This document shows, piece after piece, positions 1-5,294 of a stretch of 5,294 nt of DNA; within the stretch, counting starts at the first letter, position 1; every line of letters begins with the position of its first letter. Source of the DNA: an uncultured Chitinophagaceae bacterium (GTDB taxonomy: Bacteria; Bacteroidota; Bacteroidia; Chitinophagales; Chitinophagaceae); assembly GCA_937897585.1 (NCBI GenBank), contig CALCNY010000319.1, positions 1 to 5,294 on the forward strand, read 5' to 3'. Under the pieces are notes generated by a model. It saw only the letters and a program-made list of their open reading frames with translations. It was not told where the DNA came from and did not search any database. The position numbers were made by a program, and so were the translations under genes.

Positions 1-517
1 CTTTTGCCGTGCAGCTTCCCCATCGTTTTGGCATTGAACGAAATTCAATGGATTTTGGCTCAACTTTATACTTTTTAAAGTTCTCAATTAAGGGTAATGC
101 TATTGATGGTATTTTGCTCTTTGCCTGAGACAAATACCAGCCTTCTAGTAAATTCTTTACATTACTAGAATTCTTGGCAATTACAAGCAGGTGCTTCCCT
201 TTAAGTTTTACGGATTCGTCTTGCCCAATGATTACATTTAATAAATATTGTCGGCCCAGGTACAAGTGAGTTTCTCCACTTATAAATTTCCTTTTAGGTG
301 TTTTAGGATGAAATGATAAAAAGTAACTCAAATTTCGAAGGATCCATGGAGCACGTTTGACTAACTTCAATTCAATTTTGTGAATTTCAGCATCAACAGG
401 AGCATTTACAATTACCTCCATTTCAGGTGTGACTGTTATACCTAGTGTTCTCCGTTCTGAGTGCTGTAGAGTGTAATCGATGGTTGCCGATCCAAATAGA
501 AGTTTTCGTTTACTCAT
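1..517 (-). CDS. YgjP-like (DUF45) zinc metallopeptidase, N-terminal part, runs off the left edge
   Basis: I translated this frame by hand from the ATG at 517-515; it gives 172 codons and is cut by the left edge, so the gene is 3' partial. The protein begins MSKRKLLFGSATIDYTLQHS. Two features fit the YgjP/DUF45 (PF01863, SprT/M48-like) family: a GETHLYLGRQY segment at residues 81-91, and RSMPKRWGSC at 160-169, matching the family's conserved R-x-M-x-x-R-W-G-S-C block. The zinc-binding HExxH helix normally follows this block by a few dozen residues and would lie outside the window, so catalysis cannot be checked. The start overlaps the hsdR stop by four bases and has no clear Shine-Dalgarno, which points to translational coupling. 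Genes of this family commonly sit beside hsdR; their role there is not settled, and E. coli YgjP has also been described as a UTP pyrophosphatase. The family call is firm, the function is not. Confidence 0.9.
   Translation of the reverse strand, partial: MSKRKLLFGSATIDYTLQHSERRTLGITVTPEMEVIVNAPVDAEIHKIELKLVKRAPWILRNLSYFLSFHPKTPKRKFISGETHLYLGRQYLLNVIIGQDESVKLKGKHLLVIAKNSSNVKNLLEGWYLSQAKSKIPSIALPLIENFKKYKVEPKSIEFRSMPKRWGSCTAK
514..517 (-). other. ATGA stop/start overlap between hsdR and the metallopeptidase gene
   Basis: On the minus strand the bases ATGA contain both the start codon of the metallopeptidase (517-515) and the TGA stop of hsdR (516-514). The bases just upstream (AAATTAGATACAA) hold no good ribosome binding site. 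Ribosomes finishing hsdR probably restart here, tying the amount of metallopeptidase to that of HsdR. The overlap is seen directly; the coupling is inferred. Confidence 0.85.
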
Positions 518-3500
518 TTGTATCTAATTTTAGCGACATCAATACAATCGCCTGCAAGTTTGTCCATCTCGCCAAAACTTAAAGCAACATTGTATTTGTC
601 ACGAACTTCATCGATTAAATAGTCACCTATTTCAATTAAAAGTTTCCCAGTTATATTAGATTTGTTTTGCCAATCTATCACAGGTTTTCCATTATCGAGG
701 GCAGATTTTCGAATAAGCTCATCAATGTTTAATGCTGTCTCAACAGAAACTTCTTTGAGTATAATTTCATCTTGTATTTTGTCGGAAAGCAATTCTTTAG
801 ATATTCCATAAAATGCTTTCGCCTCTTCTTTACCTACCAACGAATCTGGAACTTCATTGTCGGTTCTTGTTAAGACATTGTCCATAATATCTTGGACTTT
901 TGTTAAATACTGAGCCTCTGAAATTCTTTTTGCTTCGTAATCTGCAATGGTCTCCTTAAGTAATTGAGAAAACTTCTTGTAGAAGGCAGGATCTTCATCC
1001 ATTTTCTCTGTAATGTGTTTAGATGTTCTGCTGGCGATTTTATCAGCCTTTGCGGCTTTTCCTGTTGTGTGTTCTAATTCTTCTTGAAACTTATCTCGGT
1101 CAAAAATATTGACCAACTGAGTAATCGTTTCGATTTTCTCGGTTGTGATATGAGTATCAATTAACTTTTGAATTTGACCTTCATACTGCTTATAATCTAC
1201 CTCGTCGCTATATCGTTCGACCACTGCTAAGCGTAATTTTAGGAACATAGCAAGATCTTCTTTATATCGACTAATCGCCTTTTCATCTACTTCTTTGTGA
1301 AATTGAATTGATGACAATGCCATTTTTAGACATTTAGCAAACGAAGCCAGCTTGTCATAGAAAACCACCCGAACAGCCTCATCCTTCAAAATAAGCTGAT
1401 ATGCTTCCGCATCACGTTTATTTGCAACAGTTTTAAATATATCCCAAACTTCAGCGTGTTTCTGAGGCAGCTTACTCACTTCTTCATTGATATTGGTTAG
1501 GGTGCCAGTTAAATCTTCTTTGTCAAATTCATCAAATGAAGAATAAACTTGTAAAGCATCTCCCAAATTCTCAATCACTCCATAGTAATCAATAATATAT
1601 CCAAATTCCTTATCTGGATATAAACGATTCACCCTTGCAATTGCTTGCAATAATTTATGCCCTTGAAGGTTTCGAGTTAGATAAAGTACAGTGTTTTTCG
1701 GTTCATCAAATCCTGTCAAAAGTTTATCAACGACAATAATGATTTCAGGGTCTTTCTGATTTTTAAATCTATTAATGATGTTCTTTTCATAGCTTTTTGC
1801 ATTTCCATGCTCATCCATCATTTTCTTCCAGAACTGATTCTCTTTTTCAGTTGATTTTTCATAGGCACTATCTTCTCCTTCTCTTTCATCCATGGAAGAA
1901 ATTAATACTTCACTACTGACAATGCCAATTTCATCTAGGTACTCCTTGTACTTTATCGCATTTACTTTTTTATCACAGACAAGTTGACCTTTAAATGGTG
2001 TTTTACCTTGCCAGTTATCACGGAAATGATAACTGATGTCCCAGGCAATCATCCTCATTTTTTGCTCCGCTGAATTTAAATGATCATGCCGAGCAAACTT
2101 CCTTTTGATATCAGCTTTTTGGTATTCCGTCAGCGGTTCTGAAACCATACCAAAGAAAGTGTCTAATGGGCTTGAATTCACATCTTGAAGCGCTAATCTT
2201 CCTTCGTATAACAAAGGCACAACAGCCTTGTCATTCACAGCTTGGTCTACTGTATAAGCATCTATAATTCCACCAAACTTACCTGCAGTGCTTTTATCTT
2301 TTTTAAATAAAGGCGTTCCTGTCATTGCAATAAAACAGGCATTTGGAAGTGTTTTTTGCATGTCAATGTTGAATGTACCGTGCTGAGTGCGGTGACCCTC
2401 ATCTACTAAAACAAATATGTCATGGCTTTCAAGTGGTTTACTTATTTTACGAATAGCAGCATTGAACTTATTGATGATTGTAGTAACAACGGCATCACTC
2501 TTACTCTCCAATAACTCAACAAGTCTTTGACCGGTGGAAGCATTTTCAACAAAACGACCACATTTCCTGAAAGTTTTGGTGATTTGGTCATCCAAATCTG
2601 TACGATCCGTAACCAATACTATTTTAGGGTTGCGAATACTAGGCTCCATAGCAATAGCCTGCGCTAGCATAACCATGGTTAATGATTTTCCACTTCCTTG
2701 TGTATGCCAAATAACACCTCCGCTGCGTTTCCCTTGTTCAATATTTTTGATCCGTTTCATGGATTTCTTGATGGCAAAAAACTGTTGGTACCTTGCTACC
2801 TTTTTTTCTCCGTTATCAAACAATACATAATTGAAAACGAAATCCATTATTCGTTCCGGACGACACAATCCATACAAATATTCATCCTGTGCTGTAGGCA
2901 ATACTTGATTACTTTCTAAGGCATCAAAATATCTGCGTACATATTTAAATCGATCAGAAAACATTTGACTTGAAACCTCTACAGATAGTGGCTCATTCTT
3001 GATGCTTTCAAGTTTACTTTTATATGCTAGTTCTTCAGAGGAATCATCAAATTTCTCTTGCCATTTAGCCCAGAATTTTTCGGGTGTAGCATTCGTTGCA
3101 TAAGCAGCATCTTGCGTAGCAATGCTCAATGTTAATTGAGAAAAAACATATAAGCTCCGAATTCCATCTTCTTGCTGATTTCGCAAATGCTGACTAATTG
3201 CTTGTTTCAATGGTTCCTTCATATCTGGGCGTTTGCACTCAATGATGCACAGTGGAATCCCGTTGACAAACAAAACAATATCCGGACGATAATGCTCTTT
3301 ACTAGTACTGCGCATTACGCTGTACTCTTCCGTTACATGAAAAACATTGTTATTGATATTTTTCCAGTCGATGTATTGAAGTGTGAAACTCTTTTTATCC
3401 CCATCAACGCTTTGTTCCAGAGCTTGACCAAGTGTAAGGAGATTGTAGGCCTTTTCACAAGCAGCTATATACCCTTCATTCATTGGCAAATTTTTCAAAG

Positions 3501-3741
3501 CCAAAACTCCTCGATCAATATTCTCATCTGTAAACAAACTAGTCTTATGAGCGCTTACCTTGATGCTATTAATTTCTTTAAGTTGCTTCTTCAATACATC
3601 TTCCAGTATGACATTGGTGCTTTTGCCACCCCTAAGGCGCTCAGCTTCTGCTGGACTCAAATAGGTATACCCCAATTTTACAAGCATTTGTAATGCCGGT
3701 ATCTGGCTAATATGATCTTCTTTAAAACTTGGTGTGTCCAT
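514..3741 (-). CDS. hsdR: Type I restriction enzyme, R (endonuclease/translocase) subunit HsdR
   Basis: This is the motor and nuclease subunit of a type I restriction enzyme. With HsdM and HsdS it binds unmodified sites, translocates DNA using ATP and cuts far from the site. At 1075 residues it is full length. The N-terminal PD-(D/E)xK nuclease has D154, E168 and K170 (RPD...IIECKRP), with the D-x13-E-x-K spacing of EcoR124I. The SF2 motor follows: Walker A TQGSGKS at 347-353, LVTDRTDLDDQ at 376-386, motif II DEGH at 447-450, TGTP at 474-477, motif V-like DKLLTGFDEP at 672-681 and motif VI QAIARVNR at 699-706. The region from about 735 to 1075 is helical and charged, as in the HsdR C-terminal domain that contacts the methylase. 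The ATG at 3741 gives the usual N-terminus (EDHISQIPALQ...LGYTYL); upstream is only a purine-rich stretch (AAAAGAAGAA), a weak ribosome site. No stop or frameshift interrupts it, so it is probably active if hsdM and hsdS are intact. Confidence 0.97.
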   Translation of the reverse strand: MDTPSFKEDHISQIPALQMLVKLGYTYLSPAEAERLRGGKSTNVILEDVLKKQLKEINSIKVSAHKTSLFTDENIDRGVLALKNLPMNEGYIAACEKAYNLLTLGQALEQSVDGDKKSFTLQYIDWKNINNNVFHVTEEYSVMRSTSKEHYRPDIVLFVNGIPLCIIECKRPDMKEPLKQAISQHLRNQQEDGIRSLYVFSQLTLSIATQDAAYATNATPEKFWAKWQEKFDDSSEELAYKSKLESIKNEPLSVEVSSQMFSDRFKYVRRYFDALESNQVLPTAQDEYLYGLCRPERIMDFVFNYVLFDNGEKKVARYQQFFAIKKSMKRIKNIEQGKRSGGVIWHTQGSGKSLTMVMLAQAIAMEPSIRNPKIVLVTDRTDLDDQITKTFRKCGRFVENASTGQRLVELLESKSDAVVTTIINKFNAAIRKISKPLESHDIFVLVDEGHRTQHGTFNIDMQKTLPNACFIAMTGTPLFKKDKSTAGKFGGIIDAYTVDQAVNDKAVVPLLYEGRLALQDVNSSPLDTFFGMVSEPLTEYQKADIKRKFARHDHLNSAEQKMRMIAWDISYHFRDNWQGKTPFKGQLVCDKKVNAIKYKEYLDEIGIVSSEVLISSMDEREGEDSAYEKSTEKENQFWKKMMDEHGNAKSYEKNIINRFKNQKDPEIIIVVDKLLTGFDEPKNTVLYLTRNLQGHKLLQAIARVNRLYPDKEFGYIIDYYGVIENLGDALQVYSSFDEFDKEDLTGTLTNINEEVSKLPQKHAEVWDIFKTVANKRDAEAYQLILKDEAVRVVFYDKLASFAKCLKMALSSIQFHKEVDEKAISRYKEDLAMFLKLRLAVVERYSDEVDYKQYEGQIQKLIDTHITTEKIETITQLVNIFDRDKFQEELEHTTGKAAKADKIASRTSKHITEKMDEDPAFYKKFSQLLKETIADYEAKRISEAQYLTKVQDIMDNVLTRTDNEVPDSLVGKEEAKAFYGISKELLSDKIQDEIILKEVSVETALNIDELIRKSALDNGKPVIDWQNKSNITGKLLIEIGDYLIDEVRDKYNVALSFGEMDKLAGDCIDVAKIRYK

Positions 3742-3767
3742 CTCGTTTTATTCTTCTTTTATAATGT

Positions 3768-3789
3768 TTTGCTGAATTTCTGGCTAATT
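3768..3789 (-). repeat. 22-base direct repeat, copy B (next to hsdR)
   Basis: Read on the minus strand, this is two 11-base units in tandem, AATTAGCCAGA and AATTCAGCAAA. It matches copy A (3857-3878) at 19 of 22 positions with no gaps, and the spacing between copy starts is 89 bases. It ends about 26 bases before the hsdR start codon. Read in the same frame as copy A it contains a TAG stop, so it is not coding there. Confidence 0.65.
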
Positions 3790-3802
3790 CAAAAAGGCTC
3801 TG

Positions 3803-3856
3803 AAAAGCTTATATATCAACACTTTGCGATTTAGCTATCGGATTCTGGAAGCTTTT
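3803..3856. repeat. Inverted repeat with a nested short palindrome between the two direct repeats
   Basis: AAAAGCTT (3803-3810) and AAGCTTTT (3849-3856) form a perfect 8-base inverted repeat with 38 bases between. Inside lies a second small pair, CGAT/ATCG, around TTAGCT (3827-3840). The arms are short, contain the self-complementary AAGCTT and are AT-rich, so a stable hairpin is doubtful. The A- and T-rich flanks make a weak terminator possible but not supported. Confidence 0.3.
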
Positions 3857-3908
3857 TTTGGCGAATTTCTGGCGAATTAGGATTAGCAAGTTCTCCTAAC
3901 CGCTGCAT
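3831..3908 (-). pseudogene. 25-codon open frame, possible remnant of a gene end
   Basis: Starting from the ATG at 3908-3906 the frame reads MQRLGELANPNSPEIRQKK and ends at a TAA at 3833-3831, 25 residues in all. The frame is open four codons further upstream (KRKE) before a TAA. The peptide looks protein-like, with a good mix of residues and an NPNSPEIRQ core encoded by repeat copy A. It has no recognisable ribosome site and no family I can name. It could be a decayed tail of a lost gene, a real small peptide or chance. Being open for 29 codons in AT-rich DNA is not strong evidence by itself. Confidence 0.25.
3857..3878 (-). repeat. 22-base direct repeat, copy A
   Basis: On the minus strand this is AATTCGCCAGA (3878-3868) followed directly by AATTCGCCAAA (3867-3857), two 11-base units differing at one position. 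The same pair occurs in diverged form at 3768-3789. Copy A lies inside the 25-codon open frame, where it encodes NSPEIRQ. Confidence 0.65.
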
Positions 3909-3945
3909 CTCTTTACGCTTTTAAATCGGCTATAATCATCAGTTT

Positions 3946-5294
3946 TTATTTTGCCTTATCACCAATTCCTGAGTTAATTATTGACTTCAATCCAGCAGAT
4001 GCTGGATGCTCATCTTTCATGTAAATACCTTTAGGCTTGGAATAAACATTCATAATAGAATCAACAATTAATTGTTGTTTTAGCTTATTCGTTTCAATGC
4101 CATCCAATTTATCAGCATACGGATTAATCGTTAAAGCAACAGCGGTTTTAAATGCATAATCTTCCCACAAACTTCTTTCTTTGGAATATTGAGTTAATGC
4201 AAATCCAAGTGCCACAAACAAAGGAGATGTCTTCAAGAAGTTAAGAAATACAGAATCCCATTTCGGTTCTAAATGAAAGTTTGTACCGAAATCAGTAATA
4301 AGAAGAAAAATCCAGCAAACGGTTAAAATTGTAACAACGGCTGAAATGATTCCCCACATTGTGACACTTCTTTTTAATTCACGAGCTCGCTTGTCAAAAC
4401 TATGAGCCAAAACGGTGTCAGCAGCAAACCCAGTAAGCTTTACTATTTCTTGTTTCTTCGACTCAATGTAAGCTTCAAGTAAATTGTACTCGTCCAATTT
4501 AGTATTAACTGAACCAAGAGTTGTTTTAGTTTGAGTAATTAAATCATTCAATTGTGTTGTCAATACATTCGAAGATTTTTTATATTCTTCAAAAGCCACT
4601 TTCTGATTTTCAAACTCAGTTTCAATTTCAGTTTGTTTTTTTGATTGGTTGGAAACTATATTTTCAAGATTGGTTTCTTTAACCTTAGCCTCTGTCAAAA
4701 CATTTTGAATGTCTGCAAGAGTTGTATTTGAAGACTGTTGATTATTAGTAAGAACAGTGAACTCTTCTTTTTTCACTGCAAGAAATGCATTTACATTTTC
4801 GGTTGCCAAATTAAATTCATTTACAAGCTCATGGTTTTTGTCAATGAATCTTTTCAGTTTTTCTTCAACTACCGTTAATTCCCGGACCAATTTTTCGAAA
4901 TCAGTTTTTGATTTTTCTCCCTTTACTTTATTTCTATCCCAAAATCCATTGATTACCTGATAATAGATCAAGCTATCAATCCGAGTTGCTACTGAAGCAA
5001 AATCGCCTGATTGTAACCATGAGGCTATGTTTGCAAAATCACTTTCTATATTTACAGATCCATAGTCATTTTGAAAATTCTGACTTTGTGGAAGAATTAA
5101 ACCAAGCCCATCGTTCAATTCTGCCTTAAGCTGCGAACAGATTCTCTGCAAAAGCTGTATGAACTGAGCTGCATTAAAACTACCTATCTGAATTTTTTGA
5201 GCATCACCTTCTGATGAATATTGAGCATTTAGTAATTCATTCATGTTTAATTTTTCAATTTGCTCAATTGAATTCAAAACATTTTGTCGTTGAG
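3946..5294 (-). CDS. Coiled-coil protein with two C-terminal membrane segments, unknown function, start uncertain
   Basis: I do not recognise a named family. Counting from a TTG at 5277-5275 the protein has 443 residues. Residues 1-120 look globular. About 127-285 is a long coiled coil rich in E, K, Q, N and L. A basic stretch (FDKRARELKRS, 294-304) leads into a first membrane helix at about 305-328, and a second lies at about 343-362. The tail has a YSKERSLWEDYAFKTAVAL segment (364-382) and ends KAK. Positive charge before helix 1 and after helix 2 suggests a hairpin with both ends in the cytoplasm. The frame stays open from 5277 to the right edge (QRQNV precedes), so the gene probably begins outside. 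The alternatives are TTG 5277 or the first internal ATG at 5244; neither has a good ribosome site. It is on the same strand as hsdR, 204 bases upstream, so it is likely an accessory gene of the restriction locus, role unknown. Confidence 0.8.
   Translation of the reverse strand, partial: QRQNVLNSIEQIEKLNMNELLNAQYSSEGDAQKIQIGSFNAAQFIQLLQRICSQLKAELNDGLGLILPQSQNFQNDYGSVNIESDFANIASWLQSGDFASVATRIDSLIYYQVINGFWDRNKVKGEKSKTDFEKLVRELTVVEEKLKRFIDKNHELVNEFNLATENVNAFLAVKKEEFTVLTNNQQSSNTTLADIQNVLTEAKVKETNLENIVSNQSKKQTEIETEFENQKVAFEEYKKSSNVLTTQLNDLITQTKTTLGSVNTKLDEYNLLEAYIESKKQEIVKLTGFAADTVLAHSFDKRARELKRSVTMWGIISAVVTILTVCWIFLLITDFGTNFHLEPKWDSVFLNFLKTSPLFVALGFALTQYSKERSLWEDYAFKTAVALTINPYADKLDGIETNKLKQQLIVDSIMNVYSKPKGIYMKDEHPASAGLKSIINSGIGDKAK

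Larger units (their letters stand above)
3742..3945. other. Intergenic region between the coiled-coil gene and hsdR
   Basis: This 204-base gap is long for an operon and has visible structure: two copies of a 22-base repeat about 89 bases apart, a 25-codon open frame on the minus strand, and an inverted repeat between the two copies. I searched the minus strand for the Bacteroidota promoter (TAnnTTTG with an upstream TTTG) and for a sigma-70 pair and found no convincing match. There is also no GC-rich hairpin followed by T's. Whether hsdR is transcribed from here or from upstream cannot be told from the sequence. Confidence 0.6.

Noticed and set aside
2392..2403. HsdR motif II reads DEGH rather than DEAD or DEAH
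   Set aside because: The two acidic residues needed for ATP hydrolysis are present, and the third position varies in HsdR proteins, so this does not suggest loss of function.
2534..2919. Two overlapping plus-strand open frames of 98 and 73 codons
   Set aside because: They lie fully opposite the HsdR motor domain, including Walker A, whose minus-strand reading is strongly conserved. They have no family resemblance and are shadows.
3172..3693. Plus-strand open frame of 173 codons
   Set aside because: It lies opposite the HsdR nuclease domain with its intact D-x13-E-x-K motif. The peptide is cysteine- and phenylalanine-rich with no recognisable domain, as expected for an antisense shadow.
3768..3878. 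Possible CRISPR-like array
   Set aside because: There are only two imperfect copies, the region between them is a single 67-base stretch with its own inverted repeat, and no cas gene is present.
3931..3936. TATAAT on the plus strand as a possible promoter
   Set aside because: The nearest -35-like TTTACG is only 13 bases away, it points away from hsdR, and such hexamers are common in AT-rich DNA.
4757..4960. Plus-strand open frame of 67 codons rich in serine and phenylalanine
   Set aside because: Its composition is what reading the opposite strand of a lysine- and glutamate-rich coiled coil produces.

Overview
The window carries the downstream part of a type I restriction-modification locus, read entirely from the minus strand. 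Low GC, lysine- and asparagine-rich proteins, weak or absent Shine-Dalgarno sequences and the style of the HsdR N-terminus suggest a member of the Bacteroidota. This is an inference; no rRNA or other marker gene is present to confirm it.

In transcription order (right to left) there are three genes. First comes a protein of about 443 residues with a long coiled coil and two membrane segments (3946 to the right edge). Its reading frame is still open at the edge, so its start is not settled. Next is a 204-base gap (3742-3945) with two diverged copies of a 22-base repeat and a 25-codon reading frame that may be a gene remnant. Then comes a full-length HsdR (514-3741, 1075 residues) with an intact nuclease site and all the main translocase motifs. 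Last is the N-terminal 172 codons of a YgjP/DUF45-type zinc metallopeptidase (1-517), whose start overlaps the hsdR stop in ATGA and which runs off the left edge.

HsdR is the subunit that pulls DNA and cuts it. It needs HsdM and HsdS for methylation and target recognition. Neither is in the window, and both would be expected upstream, beyond the right edge. The two flanking genes are accessories. The metallopeptidase gene is almost certainly co-translated with hsdR and could act on the restriction complex or its by-products. The membrane coiled-coil protein is of unknown function and is the least explained gene here. I see no CRISPR array, tRNA, rRNA, insertion sequence or clear promoter or terminator.
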